Shown piece by piece: positions 26,906-37,506 of a stretch of DNA of 64,000 bases. This DNA comes from CAVUCH01 sp963763095. GTDB lineage: Bacteria > Acidobacteriota > Vicinamibacteria > Vicinamibacterales > JAENWD01. The position numbers and the translations under genes are program-made. The stretch covers positions 1 to 64,000 of the forward strand of contig CAVXNR010000022.1 of NCBI GenBank assembly GCA_963763095.1, written 5' to 3'. Below the pieces are notes generated by a model. It did not search any database. It was not told the DNA's origin and saw only the letters and a program-made list of their open reading frames with translations. How positions within the stretch are numbered: position 1 is the first letter of the stretch; each line of letters starts with the position of its first letter.

Positions 26906-28684
26906 ATGCCCAGAGCCCGCGTTGTCGCCGGCATCACACTGATGTATCTGCTGCTCGCCTCTTCCGTCGGGGCGGCCGCTGAGCCATACGCCGTTGTCTT
27001 CGAGGCCAACGTGCCCGTGAAGATGCGCGACGGCGTGACCTTGAGGGCTGACATCTACAGACCGGGTGCAGAGGGTCGCTTCGCCGTGCTCCTCCAGCGC
27101 ACGCCCTACAACAAGGACGGCGAACGCGGATTCGGGTTGAAGGCAGCCGCCCGCGGATACATCGTCGTCGTCCAGGATGTCCGGGGCCGCTACGCCTCCG
27201 AAGGCGAGTGGTACACGTTCAAGCACGAGTCGAGTGACGGGTACGACACGGTGGAGTGGGCCGCGGCCTTGCCGCATGCGGACGGCAGGGTGGGCATGTT
27301 TGGCGGCTCCTATGTCGGCGCGACACAGATGCTCGCGGCGATTGCGCATCCGCCGCACCTCGCGGGCATCTGCCCAATCGTAACGGCCAGCAACTACCAC
27401 GCGAACTGGACGTACCAGGGCGGCGCCTTCCAGCAGTGGTTCAACCAGTCGTGGACCTCGGGCCTCGCGCAAGACACGTTCGCGCGCCAGACCGCCGCGC
27501 GCAACAACGCCATGAAGGGCGTGCGGCAACTCCCGCTCGGCACCTACCCGCTGTTCAACTCGCCGGCGGACGGAAAGACCCCGGATGCCACGGCAACGCT
27601 CGCCCCGTACTATCTCGACTGGCTCGCGCATCCGAGCGAGGACGCGTACTGGAAACAGTGGTCGATCGAGGCCCATTTCAGCGACATCACTGTGCCCATG
27701 CTCACGGTGGCTGCCTGGTACGACCTGTTCCAGGACGGCTCGCTGCGCAACTACATCGGGGTCAGGGCGCACGGCAGCACCGAGGCCGCTCGACGCGGCC
27801 AGCGCCTCATCGTCATCGTCGGTGGCCATGCGGGCAATGGGCCGACCATCGGCGACGTCGATTTCGGCCCGGCGTCGGTGGTGGACGAGGACGAGACGAC
27901 CCTGAGCTGGTACGATTACCTGTTCAAAGGCGTGCAGAACGCGTTCGCGGGCAAGCCCGTCAGAATTTTCGTCATGGGCGCGAACCAGTGGCGAGACGAA
28001 GACGACTGGCCGCTCGCTCGCGCGCAGAACACGAAGTACTTCCTGCATTCCATGGGACAGGCGAACTCGCTGCGCGGCAACGGGACGCTGTCCACGACGC
28101 CCCCCGGCGCGGAGGCTGTCGATCACTACATCTACGATCCGGCCGATCCGGCGCCCACGGTCGGCGGTCCGCTGTGTTGTGACAGCAACCACCTGAAGCC
28201 GGGCCCGCGTGACCAGCGGCCGGTGGAGGCCCGCGATGACGTGCTGGTGTACTCGACGCCACCGCTGACCGCCGACATGGAAGTGACCGGACCGGTCACG
28301 CTGGACCTCTACGCCAAATCGTCGGCCGTGGACACTGACTTCACCGCGAAGCTCGTGGACGTCTGGCCGAATGGCTTCGCGCAGAACCTGACCGAAGGGA
28401 TCGTCCGCGGCCGGTACCGCGGCTCACAGGAGAAGCCCGAATTGATGACCCCGGGCCAGGTCTATCGATTCACGATCGAGGCATGGTCCACGAGCAACGT
28501 GTTCCGCACAGGACACGTGCTGCGGCTGGAAGTGTCCAGCAGCAACTTCCCCCGTTTCGACCGGAATCTCAATACGGGCGAAGACTACGGGAACGCGTCG
28601 CGGTACGTGCCGGCGACGAACACCATCGTCCATGACGCCGAGCATCCGTCGGCGCTGATCCTGCCGGTGGTGCCTGCCCGATAG
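26906..28684 (+). CDS. Secreted CocE/NonD-family (S15-like) serine hydrolase
   Basis: The enzyme has 592 residues with a signal peptide (VVAGITLMYLLLASSVGAAA). The alpha/beta-hydrolase domain carries the nucleophile Ser in GGSYVG (about residue 135), IVVVQDVRGRYASEGEW upstream, and the His in IVGGHAGNG (about 308). A jelly-roll domain typical of the X-Pro dipeptidyl-peptidase C-terminal class follows (TADMEVTGPVTLDLYAKSSA, HVLRLEVSSSNFPRFDRN). Members hydrolyse acyl esters, beta-lactam precursors or peptides; the substrate here is unknown. ATG at 26906 has GGAAGG nearby and leads into the signal peptide. The 140 bp upstream hold no other gene. Confidence 0.88.
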   Translation: MPRARVVAGITLMYLLLASSVGAAAEPYAVVFEANVPVKMRDGVTLRADIYRPGAEGRFAVLLQRTPYNKDGERGFGLKAAARGYIVVVQDVRGRYASEGEWYTFKHESSDGYDTVEWAAALPHADGRVGMFGGSYVGATQMLAAIAHPPHLAGICPIVTASNYHANWTYQGGAFQQWFNQSWTSGLAQDTFARQTAARNNAMKGVRQLPLGTYPLFNSPADGKTPDATATLAPYYLDWLAHPSEDAYWKQWSIEAHFSDITVPMLTVAAWYDLFQDGSLRNYIGVRAHGSTEAARRGQRLIVIVGGHAGNGPTIGDVDFGPASVVDEDETTLSWYDYLFKGVQNAFAGKPVRIFVMGANQWRDEDDWPLARAQNTKYFLHSMGQANSLRGNGTLSTTPPGAEAVDHYIYDPADPAPTVGGPLCCDSNHLKPGPRDQRPVEARDDVLVYSTPPLTADMEVTGPVTLDLYAKSSAVDTDFTAKLVDVWPNGFAQNLTEGIVRGRYRGSQEKPELMTPGQVYRFTIEAWSTSNVFRTGHVLRLEVSSSNFPRFDRNLNTGEDYGNASRYVPATNTIVHDAEHPSALILPVVPAR

Positions 28685-28770
28685 CGATCGCGACAGCGTT
28701 TGGGCGTCGACGCGAGCTGCTCCTCGGCAACACTGTGCCGGTCGCACCCCTCGAGCCGACAACGCCGCGC

Positions 28771-29577
28771 TCAAACGGCCACTGTGACGCGCAGAAAGGT
28801 CGCGGGAATCGAGATGGCGCCTTCATGCTCGCTCTTGTTCTGGCGCTCGAAGAGGGCCTCGAGTTCCTCCTGAAGCTCCGCGGCCCTGCCGCTCTGTTCC
28901 GCGGCGGCAAACGCGTTCATGGTGGGCCCGTAGTAATTCTTGAAATCCGCGACAAACATCGCGGGGGACTTGGGAGACCTGAACGTGTACGTGTCTCTGA
29001 CGAACGAGATCCTGTCGGCTGGTACACCCGCGAACCGCTCGATCACGTTGTTGTCGATCCCCCAGGTCATCGGGCTGACGAAACCCTCCGGGGGCGGCGG
29101 TGAGTAGGAGGAGCTGATCCTCAGAATCTGGGCCACGAATGTCGGATCGTTCGGAATCCAGTTTCCCATCACGATCCGGCCGCCTGGCCGGGTCACGCGT
29201 ACCATCTCCTTGGCCACGTCGAACGGCTTCGGCGCGAACATGGCGCCAAAGATGCTGACCACCAGGTCGAAGCTCCGATCGGCGAGCTCAGTCAGGTTGG
29301 AGGCATCGCCTTCCTGGAACCGGCAGTTCGTCAACCCTTCGTCGTGCGCGCGCCGGTTCCCGGCCTCGACAAGATTTCTCGCGATATCGACGCCGAGGAC
29401 ATCAGCGCCCAGCCTGGCCGCGGGCAGGGCCGTCGTTCCGTCGCCGCATCCGAGGTCCAGCACCTTCAGGCCAGGAGTGATGCCGAGGCCGTCGACGAGA
29501 GCCTCTCCGCTTTCCCTCATGGTCGCCGCGATCCTGGTGAAGTCACCCTTTTCCCACAGTGTCTTGTTCGGATTCAC
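28771..29577 (-). CDS. Class I SAM-dependent methyltransferase
   Basis: The protein has 268 residues. SAM-binding motif I is VLDLGCGDGTTALPAARLG (about residues 39-57) with the acidic VLGVDIA after strand 2, then EGDASNL and FDLVVSIFGAMFAP. EMVRVTRPGGRIVMGNWI is the post-motif strand. The UbiE/MenG-like layout suggests a small-molecule or lipid acceptor, but the acceptor is not evident. It starts with GTG at 29577, with GGAGG nine bases upstream. It is convergent with the CocE-type gene, separated by 86 bp. Confidence 0.87.
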   Translation of the reverse strand: MNPNKTLWEKGDFTRIAATMRESGEALVDGLGITPGLKVLDLGCGDGTTALPAARLGADVLGVDIARNLVEAGNRRAHDEGLTNCRFQEGDASNLTELADRSFDLVVSIFGAMFAPKPFDVAKEMVRVTRPGGRIVMGNWIPNDPTFVAQILRISSSYSPPPPEGFVSPMTWGIDNNVIERFAGVPADRISFVRDTYTFRSPKSPAMFVADFKNYYGPTMNAFAAAEQSGRAAELQEELEALFERQNKSEHEGAISIPATFLRVTVAV

Positions 29578-29852
29578 GTAACGTCCTCCGATTTCAAAGC
29601 GACGCCGGTTGTAACGCGATCAGCGGCGACATCATACCCGAGGCGGTGTCGGGAGTAAGACCGAGTGCCTGGGAGGATGCGCGCAGGGGGGCCACGCGGA
29701 CCGGATTCACGTTGTACGCGGGCTCTTTCTGCTTTCAACAGTGTTGCCTCCCAAGTACCAGTACGCACCTCCCATGGCGATTGCAGCAGTGGCTATGCTC
29801 GTGACGCGGCGGCGGTGAGTCGTTGGATCGGTGCACCGATGGAGACACGACA

Positions 29853-31199
29853 GTGAGCGAGTTCACAAGGAGAACGTTCCTCTCGACCGGGATCGCGGCG
29901 GCAGGTCTAGCGATGACGCCGGGGCACACCAGAGCGGCTGTTTCGGACACAGCAGCCGGGACCGCGCCGAGCGCATTCCCTGACGGGTTTCTCTGGGGCG
30001 CCGCGACTGCCGCGCACCAGGTCGAAGGCAACAACACCAACAGCGACCTGTGGGTGCTCGAGCACATGAAGCCGTCGATGTTCGCCGAGCCCTCGGGCGA
30101 TGCCTGCGACTTCTACCATCGGTACCGGGAGGACATCGCGCTGGCCGCTTCTCTCGGCCTGAACGCATTCCGGTTCTCGATCGAATGGGCTCGGATCGAG
30201 CCGGAACAGGGTTTCTATTCCATCGCCGCGCTCGATCACTATCGGCGCGTGCTCGCAGCGTGCCACGAGAACGGGCTCGCGACGGCGGTCACGTTCTGGC
30301 ACTTCACGACCCCGCGCTGGATCGCGGCACTCGGAGGCTGGGAGAACCCCGTCACGGCGGATCACTTCGTACGCTACGCCGGACGCGCGGCGAAGCACCT
30401 GGGCGATCTCATCGGAACCGCCGTCACCTTCAACGAGCCGAACATCCCGCTGTTGCTGAAATGGGTATTCGCGAGCATGCCGCAGAACCCGTTTGCACAG
30501 GCCGACGGGATGCTGAAGGCCGCGGCGACGTCGATCGGCGCGCAACGCTTCTCCGCGTTCATCACGAGCAACGGCGAGGCGGTACGCGACATCATGGTCC
30601 CGGCGCACCACCGCGCGCTCGAGGCGATCAAGTCCGGCCCTGGCACCTACCCGGTCGGTGTGACGCTCGCCATGCAGGACGAGCAAGCCGTCGGCGCCGC
30701 GAGCCGCCGGGACGAGAAGCGGGAATCGTTGTACGGGCCGTGGCTGGATGCTGCCGCAAAGAGCGACTTCATCGGCGTCCAGACGTACACGCGCGCCCGC
30801 GTCGGGAAGAATGGTGACCTCCCTCCCGAGGCAGGGGTCGAGCTCACGCAGGCGGGCTACGAGTTCTGGCCCGAGGCGCTCGAGCAGACTGTCCGGTACG
30901 CCGCCTCACGCGCGAAGGTTCCCGTGTACATCACCGAGAACGGCGTCGCCGCCGAGGACGACACCCGCCGCGTCGAGTACATCCGGCGGGCGCTTGCGGG
31001 CGTGCAGAAGTGTCTGACCGACGGCATCGACGTCCGCGGCTACTTCCACTGGTCGCTGCTCGACAACTTCGAGTGGAACTCCGGGTACCGGCCGAAGTTC
31101 GGGCTCGTAGCCGTCAACCGCGAGACATTCGAGCGGACGGTCAAGCCAAGCGCACGTTTCCTCGGCGACATCGCGCGGAAGAACGCACTGAGCGGTTGA
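29853..31199 (+). CDS. Tat-exported GH1 beta-glucosidase-type glycoside hydrolase
   Basis: The enzyme has 448 residues. GTG at 29853 opens a twin-arginine signal (TRRTFLSTGIAAAGLAM). GH1 signatures follow: FPDGFLWGAATAAHQVEG at the N-terminus, acid/base Glu in TFNEPN (about 193), nucleophile Glu in YITENG (about 360) and the closing FHWSLLDNFEWNSGY. All active-site residues are present. Tat export of a GH1 enzyme is less common than a cytoplasmic location and points to periplasmic glycoside cleavage. The 275-bp region upstream (29578-29852) is a divergent promoter region with the methyltransferase gene, and no other feature was seen there. Confidence 0.9.
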   Translation: MSEFTRRTFLSTGIAAAGLAMTPGHTRAAVSDTAAGTAPSAFPDGFLWGAATAAHQVEGNNTNSDLWVLEHMKPSMFAEPSGDACDFYHRYREDIALAASLGLNAFRFSIEWARIEPEQGFYSIAALDHYRRVLAACHENGLATAVTFWHFTTPRWIAALGGWENPVTADHFVRYAGRAAKHLGDLIGTAVTFNEPNIPLLLKWVFASMPQNPFAQADGMLKAAATSIGAQRFSAFITSNGEAVRDIMVPAHHRALEAIKSGPGTYPVGVTLAMQDEQAVGAASRRDEKRESLYGPWLDAAAKSDFIGVQTYTRARVGKNGDLPPEAGVELTQAGYEFWPEALEQTVRYAASRAKVPVYITENGVAAEDDTRRVEYIRRALAGVQKCLTDGIDVRGYFHWSLLDNFEWNSGYRPKFGLVAVNRETFERTVKPSARFLGDIARKNALSG

Positions 31200-31332
31200 G
31201 CGATCGCCAGTGCATCGACTCCTCCCATTCGTCCCTTGAATTTCGCTCATCCGCACGCGATCAGTAAACCGACCCCACCTGCGTTCCGTCTTCACAAGCA
31301 AGTATCGACGGCCTCGCCCGCTGGAGGGTCAC

Positions 31333-31863
31333 ATGCGCCTGATGGTCGCGACGCTGCTCGTGTGCTTCTGTCCAGCCATCTCACCCGGCATCAGGGCGGA
31401 AGACGTCTATCCGTGTGTGCGGTTCGTGCAATCGGGTGAACGCTGGCTGTTGCGGGACGGGGCGCGACAATCGCCGACGCTGTCCCGCATTGCCGAAGCC
31501 CTGTGCCGCACGGATGTGATCGTGTATGTGCGCATCGACGTCACGATGAAGTCTGGTCTGGCGGGCTCGTGCGGACTGTTGACAGCCACGCCGGTCAGTC
31601 GGATTCTCGTGGTGCGGCTGAATGCTCGGATGCAGTTCGCCAGCAGCCTGATGGCCACGTTGAGCCACGAGCTCGAACACGCGCTCCAGATAGGCCGCGC
31701 CGCATGGGTGCGCAGTCCACGAGACGTACTGCAGCTGCAGCGAATCCTGACGCCAGGCGGGCGACACGCCGAGTCCGCAGATCGTGCGGAAGCCGCTACT
31801 CGGCGGGAGATCGCCTCGGCGGCGTCCGTGCGACCCGCCGGTGTGGGTGCGAGACCTCCATGA
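31333..31863 (+). CDS. Secreted protein with HExxH zincin-like motif, unrecognised family
   Basis: This 176-residue product has a signal peptide (LMVATLLVCFCPAISPGIRA). Residues 112-116 read HELEH in the context LMATLSHELEHALQI. This is a classical HExxH zinc-binding helix with the hydrophobic positions of zincin metallopeptidases. A third ligand is not certain (Glu or His in the following 40 residues). The C-terminus is Ala/Arg-rich and may be altered by a late frameshift. The family is small and unnamed to me. It may be a small exported protease or an inactive relative. ATG at 31333 was chosen for the signal peptide, with GGAGG seven bases upstream. Confidence 0.6.
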   Translation: MRLMVATLLVCFCPAISPGIRAEDVYPCVRFVQSGERWLLRDGARQSPTLSRIAEALCRTDVIVYVRIDVTMKSGLAGSCGLLTATPVSRILVVRLNARMQFASSLMATLSHELEHALQIGRAAWVRSPRDVLQLQRILTPGGRHAESADRAEAATRREIASAASVRPAGVGARPP

Positions 31864-31921
31864 CGTGGCGGCGCTGCTCGAATTGTCTAGGATCCCTGGT
31901 CCCAGAGACGAGGCAGGTCAC

Positions 31922-34527
31922 TCAGGCACGGTTGTCTCTTTTTCCTTCTGGTGTTCTGCTGTGATCTGCCGTGACCCGCGGGCTCGGGTCCGATCCGCCG
32001 GGGACGTGTTTCAGGATTACGGGGTTACGTCGTGCAGCTTCAGGGTACTGGGCCTCGTACGGACCTGTTGCCCAGCCGTCGTCGGTAGTTGGCACTTTCT
32101 TCATCGAGACAAACAGTCCGTTGGCCAGCAGTTCCGAACCGCGAATGCTGCCGCCGGGGCCGGCGCCACGGAAGAGAAACGCGTCAGCGCGTCTGGGGTC
32201 CCGGGCACGATACGCGGCGATGTTGGTCACGTTGTAGAAGCGTGCGGGATCGATTCCATAATCGTTGACACCGTTGCGATCTGCGTCCTGGTTGATGTCG
32301 AAAATGCCCTGCTGATCGTCGTTGCGATCCAGGTTCGCAAACGCGAACACGACATCACTGGAGCGCGGCGAGCCGTTGCGCGTCTCGAATTTTGCGACGG
32401 CGAACATCCTGGGTTGCGTGCTCCCGCCGACGAGATCCAGGAAGAAGCGGTTCGCACTGCGGAGCGCGGGGCTCGAATGGCGCGCCGTGGCGACAGCCTG
32501 ATAGACGGGATACAGCTGATCCAGCACGAACGACTCATCCGCCCACGCCGGCGCCAGCGAATTGAACTTCTTGAAGTGAGGGATGCGCTTGCCGAAATTC
32601 AGCTCGTAGCGGCTGAATCCGAACGAGCTGCCTGAGATCCCAAGCTCCTGGCCGAAGAAGATCATGGGCACGCCGTCGATGCTGCCGTTGACGCAGAACC
32701 GCACCAGGGCTTCGAAGGGATCCGTGTAGTTGGCCTCGTCGTGCGACGTGCTGTTGAGCAGCACGAGACCCTCCCCGTATGCCCTGCGCCGGTCTTCGAA
32801 AATCGCCCGATAGTTGCCCGCCGTCGTCGCTGCCGCGAGCTGGAACACAATCTGCTCGTTCAGGATGTCGAAATGACGATTCGATCGATAGGTGACCGGT
32901 CCGCCGTCGAGCGATTCGGCCATGAATACGAACGCCCATTTTCGCGTTCGCGTCTTGTTGATGATGTATTCCCACGCGCGGGGTGGAAGCCCCTGCCCGA
33001 AATCGGCGCGAAGCCCGTCGATCCCCCGAACCGCCTGGTCGGCGGTGCTTGTACCGGGCCCACACCCGGTCTGTGCCAGCCAGTACCAGCACGTACTCGG
33101 CAAAATACTTCCAGACGTTCCTGGTGACCGCTCCATCGGCGCCGAGCAGGCTCGACTCGTCGAAGGCGTCGCGCTCGTCGCGGAATTGATTGTTGTCGTC
33201 CGGATTGCGACAGACCAGCGCCGAATAACGCCCGAAGAACACATCGAGGGTGTCCTCGAACTTGCCGAAATCGCCTCGATCGGGCGCCACCGCCACGGCC
33301 GGGTGCGGCAGATCGGCCCGTTCGCAGTAGTTGCCCGCGCGCGAGAAGAATCGCAATTCCGTGTTTCTCATCTGGCTCGCCGCGGCACCCCCAAAGAGCG
33401 CCATTCCCTGATCCGACACCTCGACGTCGTGCGCGGTGTGATTGAACGGCGCGTCGAGCATCACGTGCAGGCCCGCGCCGTCGGACTCCCGGACGAAGTT
33501 CTGAAATTCCAGCCGGGCGTCGGCTTCCGTATTGTCGGAGCCCATGAGGGGTGACACCTGGAAGAAGTTCCGGACCGCGTATGGGCTGCCGACCTCGTAC
33601 GGCTGCCCCGTGTCGGGATCGACCTGGCGCCCGGTGACCCCCTGTGGGTGGATCGGCTGAAACCACAGCCAGTTCACGCCGAGACTTCTCAGGTAGGACA
33701 GGTTGACCCGATCGAAGCCGTCCGTGTCCGGGAAGCTGCTGGTCTGCGCAGTGCCCGGCGCATCGAAGACGTTGTTTCCGTTCGTGTCGCGAAATGGTTC
33801 ACCGCCGTCTCTCGTGCCGTTCCCGTTCCCGTCGGTAAAGGTTTCGGGCGCGCCAAGCAGATCGTCGAACGTGCTGCGTGAACGGAACGTCGGCGCGGCA
33901 GCGTCGAGCGTCGACTCGACCACGAGCGTGTTGAGCTCGTACATCACCATGTCTCGAGCCGCACGGGGCGAGACAGTAATGGCGTGGTCGCGACGGCCGT
34001 CGCGAGTGTAGTAGACCCAGCGCCCCGGCGCCGCGGCTGTCTGGTATCGCGCAGTCAGCCTGTAGGCACCGGTCCGCCGTGCCTGAAGAGTGACCGTGAA
34101 CTCACCGGCATTGCCCGTCGCCGCCATGGTGTGCGCCTGGTAATAGTGCTCGTCACCGGTGCCCACGACATCGCCGCTCGGCGGCACGATGCCGTCTTCG
34201 ATGCCATCGCCATTCGCGTCGACCTGAGCGCGGTCTCGCCTGTTGAGGTTCGTAAACGTCTGCTACGGTGGCGGGATTCACATCCGCAGCGTTCGGCCGA
34301 AACACGATGGTCACCGGCACGGTGTCGCCCGCCACCTCGTCGACGAAGAGCTTTGACGTGGTGTAGTTGGCGTCGACGCCGTTGACGCGAAGCTCTGGAT
34401 CACCAGGCGGCACGCCGAGCGGCCGCGCAGCGAGCCCCTGCACGACGCCCGCCAGCAACACCGCACCAGTCACAAGCCATCCAATCGGCAGCCCAGGGTG
34501 CCGCCTGAGTGGCTCGGCCTCAGACAT
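31922..34527 (-). CDS. Secreted GH13 alpha-amylase-type enzyme, two frameshifts as sequenced
   Basis: Corrected length is about 867 residues. It starts with ATG at 34527, a membrane or signal segment (LPIGWLVTGAVLLAGVVQG) and an N-terminal beta domain. A first shift at about 34254-34256 (an extra base in AAA) leads into TNLNRRDRAQVDANGDG, a calcium-loop-like stretch. A second at 33086-33087 (CAGTACCAG should be CAGTACAG) joins KYFAEYVL to YWLAQTG. GH13 motifs are all present: DAPFNH, the nucleophile Asp in GIDGLRAD, the acid/base Glu in FMAESLD and the stabilising Asp in SHDEANY. A beta-sandwich C-terminus follows. It lies downstream of a second GH13 gene on the same strand; together they suggest secreted alpha-glucan breakdown. 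Confidence 0.85.
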
Positions 34528-34699
34528 GTTTCCGACCCGCGGGTCCGGGCAGAGATCAATTCGGCGGTCGGGCGTCAAGTCCTTCTGTAGCATGCGTGAA
34601 CCTCATGACGCTTCCCTTGGCCGGCACGCGTCTCTCGGGCACGCGCGAATTCTGTCAGCGCGTGCTGCGGGGCTGACTTCACATCGTTGGTGCTCCGGT

Positions 34700-37289
34700 T
34701 CAGGGCACTGCGACGGTGACTCGCTGGATGTTGCGCGTGCCTGTCGGTTCGAACGTCACAATGGTCAAGGACGCGGACCCGGGCGCCACATCGCGCAAGG
34801 CCCCCCTGAAGAGTGCCCGGTCGATACGGTCGCAGCGTCCCTGCCCACCCTCCACCATCGTCAGAATCGCTGCGTCGGCCGTCGACGCCGGGACGTTCGC
34901 CAGCACGTGGACACCGTCGGCGGTTCCGTCCTGCGACCGCACGAGCACTTCTGTTTCGTTTGGCGAGAGACGCCGCAGGCTCTCTACGGCCGATTGCGGC
35001 GGCGTTCGATCGATGTAGATGACGCGCTTGAAGTCGCTGAACACGGCCGGACCGCCATCCGGCCGATGCCGGTAGGCACGGGCCGTGAGGAAATGCTGTC
35101 CCTCTTCGAGACGGGTCGCGTCTATCCTCTGGCGGAACTCCCCGTCGCCACGCGGCGCTGACACGCTGTGATTGCCAATCAGCGGGCTGCTCTTGGTCAC
35201 GAAGCGTTCGAACCCGTACTCGGTCGTTCCGGGCGCCTTGAAGTCGACCGTGCCGTTTCCGTTGACGTCGCGCCCGCCATCCACACGCAGCAGCGCCTGA
35301 TCGCCGTCGGCTTCGACGTCGCGTAGATCGTTGGACCCGAGAAGCCGGACCGGAAGCGTGCGAAGCCGCACCTCGAAGCTGTCGTTCTTGATGACGCCGA
35401 TCGGCGACTGACGCCGCATGCCGTTCTCGCGGGCGTTCGGTGGATCCAACTGGCCGGGCAGCACGGCGGCCTCGTTCGTCACCTCGAGACCGGCAGCGGC
35501 CATGGGCGTCGGCAACCCGTAGACGAGGAAGCCGCGTCCGTGGAAGTCGAACTGCCCGGACGTGCTGACCGTCCCGGGACGCTGGAAGCGAACGTTCAGC
35601 TTCCTGACCCCGCCTTCCTCGAACACGCGGATGACCTGTGGGATGTCTCGCTGACCGCCTCGCTGAGGATTCACCTGCGGATCGTCGGCATTGCCGCTCA
35701 GCTCTACCAGCACCTGGCCGGGACGGAAGCCGACGTTCGTGAGGGTCCGCGAATCGAACCCGGCGTCACCGCGATTCGAGAGCAGGACAATCATCGAGCC
35801 GCCACGTTCGAAGGCGAAGAGGCCGTCGGTGCCGTCCCACCGTTCGGCGTAGTTGCCCCGGCCATGCGAATTGCGCACCGCAACCAGGCGAGTGGCGATG
35901 CTGCCCCGGCCGACGCTGAGCGCGTCGCCGCGCCCTGGCTTCGGAAAGTCGCGGTTGTCTCCAAACTCCTTTCCATTGAAGTAGACGACCGTATTGCCTG
36001 GCATCAGCAGCGTATACGCCTGTGCGACATGCTCCAGGGCGAACGGTTTGAAGACGTCGTGGTTGTGCGTGAAGCTGACGCCCGCTGACCCGTTGTGCAG
36101 TTGATCATCGGAGAGATCAAGAGCCGCGTCTTTGATCCGCTGCCAGGCGCCGGCGACTCCCGTCTGTTCGAGGTTGTCTTTCAGCACGAAGTACAGCTTG
36201 AAATCCAGCGTGTCGCGGTTGCCGCCAATGCGTCCGGGATCGCCCGGGTTGATCGTCTTCTTGACGTGAGGCAGCAGAATGCGCGGATTCGCGTCGAACA
36301 CTTCGCTGTAGGCGAACACGTGATTCTCGCTGCCATCGAGGAGGCGGCGCGGATTCTGCCGATAGACGGCACGGTCCAGGAAGTCGAGCACGAACCCTTG
36401 GACGTGCTTCGCTGCATCGACGCGCAGACCGTCAACCCCGATGACCTGAACCAGCCATTGCGCGCTTCTCATCAAATACGCTGTCGCGTTTTCGACCGTC
36501 GGATCGCCGGCCATCGGGTTGTCGAGGTTGAACGAATGCACGGCGATGTTCGGCTCGTTCCGCATCGGATCGAACACGAACATCGTCTTGTGGCCGATAT
36601 CCGGATAGAACCGTCGATTCTGCTGATTCGGCACGTTGGCGAGCCGCCCGAACGCCGGCGCTGTACCTGCGGGCAGGTTGCTCGCGTTCCCGGGCTCCAC
36701 GGGATTGCGAATGAAGCGGTGGTTCTTCTCGTGCGCGATGTCGATGAGACCGGCCAGACGCTCGTGCTCCACGCCACCCTCGAAGGCGGAGTGGAAGTCA
36801 CCATCGACGTCGCCCGGCATCGTCAGCACGAAACCCGGATACCCGCCGGCATCCTTGAAGCCCGCCGTTCCCAGGTTCGAGAATCCGTTGTGATTCATGA
36901 TGAAATCGACGTGGAGGCTGAGGCCGGCACGATGCAGCATGCGGCCGAGCGACTTCAGTCCCTCCTCGGTGCCGTACACCGTCGGCTGGCCGGGCCGGCC
37001 GAGATCGAACCGGTCGTACACGTCGTAGCCCACGCTGCCGCTGCCCTGGTCGGCGCGGGTGGGCGGCGGCAGCCACACGAATCCGTAGCCCGCCATGAAC
37101 ACGTCGGCCATCCGCTGTTCGATGGTTTGAAAGGACGATTCGAACCACTGGAGGATGGGTGCTGGCGAGTCGTCCACCCCGGGAGCCGTCGTCGCAGGCG
37201 CTGGCGTGAGAAGGACCGCCAGGGTTACCGCCAGGACGAACGCGCTCGGCCACAGCCCGGCAACTGCTCGATGTGCGGCCCAGCGACAT
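34700..37289 (-). CDS. Secreted GH13 alpha-amylase-type enzyme, frameshift in signal peptide
   Basis: Corrected length is about 862 residues. The ATG at 37289 is out of frame with the body. Removing one base from the GGG near 37256 gives an Arg-containing lead into LWPSAFVLAVTLAVLLTPAP, a good signal peptide. GH13 motifs: DFIMNHNG, the nucleophile Asp in GLRVDAAKHV (about 290), the acid/base Glu in YSEVFD (about 330) and FTHNHD (about 410). A glycine-rich insertion precedes motif II, and a long C-terminal beta region carries RRLSPNETEVLVRSQ. It is only distantly similar to the gene at 31922-34527. A palindromic repeat hairpin lies directly before the ATG and no ribosome binding site is visible, so expression may be weak or driven from another start. 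Confidence 0.85.
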
Positions 37290-37291
37290 GC

Positions 37292-37505
37292 GAGGCAGCG
37301 CTGAAGCGCTGCCCCACGTACCCCACTCCCGGCTCGAGCACGTACGTGGGGCAGGGCTTCAGCCCTGCATGCGAACGCCCTCCGTACGTAGCGCAGGGCT
37401 TCAGCCCTGCATGCGAACGCCCTCCGTACGTGGGGCAGGGCTTCAGCCCTGCATGCGAACGCCCTGCCGCTGTACGTGGGGCAGGGCTTCAGCCCTGCAT
37501 GCGAC
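37292..37505. repeat. Array of palindromic repeats: one diverged hairpin plus four tandem units of ~42 bp
   Basis: Between the propeller stop (37507-37509) and the amylase start lie four head-to-tail units starting at about 37341, 37383, 37425 and 37472 (spacing 42, 42, then 47). Each contains GGGGCAGGGCTTCAGCCCTG (one has two substitutions) and the linker CATGCGAACGCCCT. A fifth, diverged hairpin (GGCAGCGCTGAAGCGCTGCC) lies at 37295-37314. The hairpin core is the same as in the elements at 13117-13238 and 18365-18461, but the flanks differ. The position directly behind a stop codon suits transcription termination or mRNA stabilisation. Confidence 0.85.
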
Positions 37506-37506
37506 G

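Noticed and set aside
37292..37505. Possible CRISPR array from the regular 42-bp spacing
   Set aside because: The whole unit, not just a repeat with unique spacers, is conserved; there are only four units, the core is a perfect hairpin found elsewhere as a dispersed element, and no cas genes are near.
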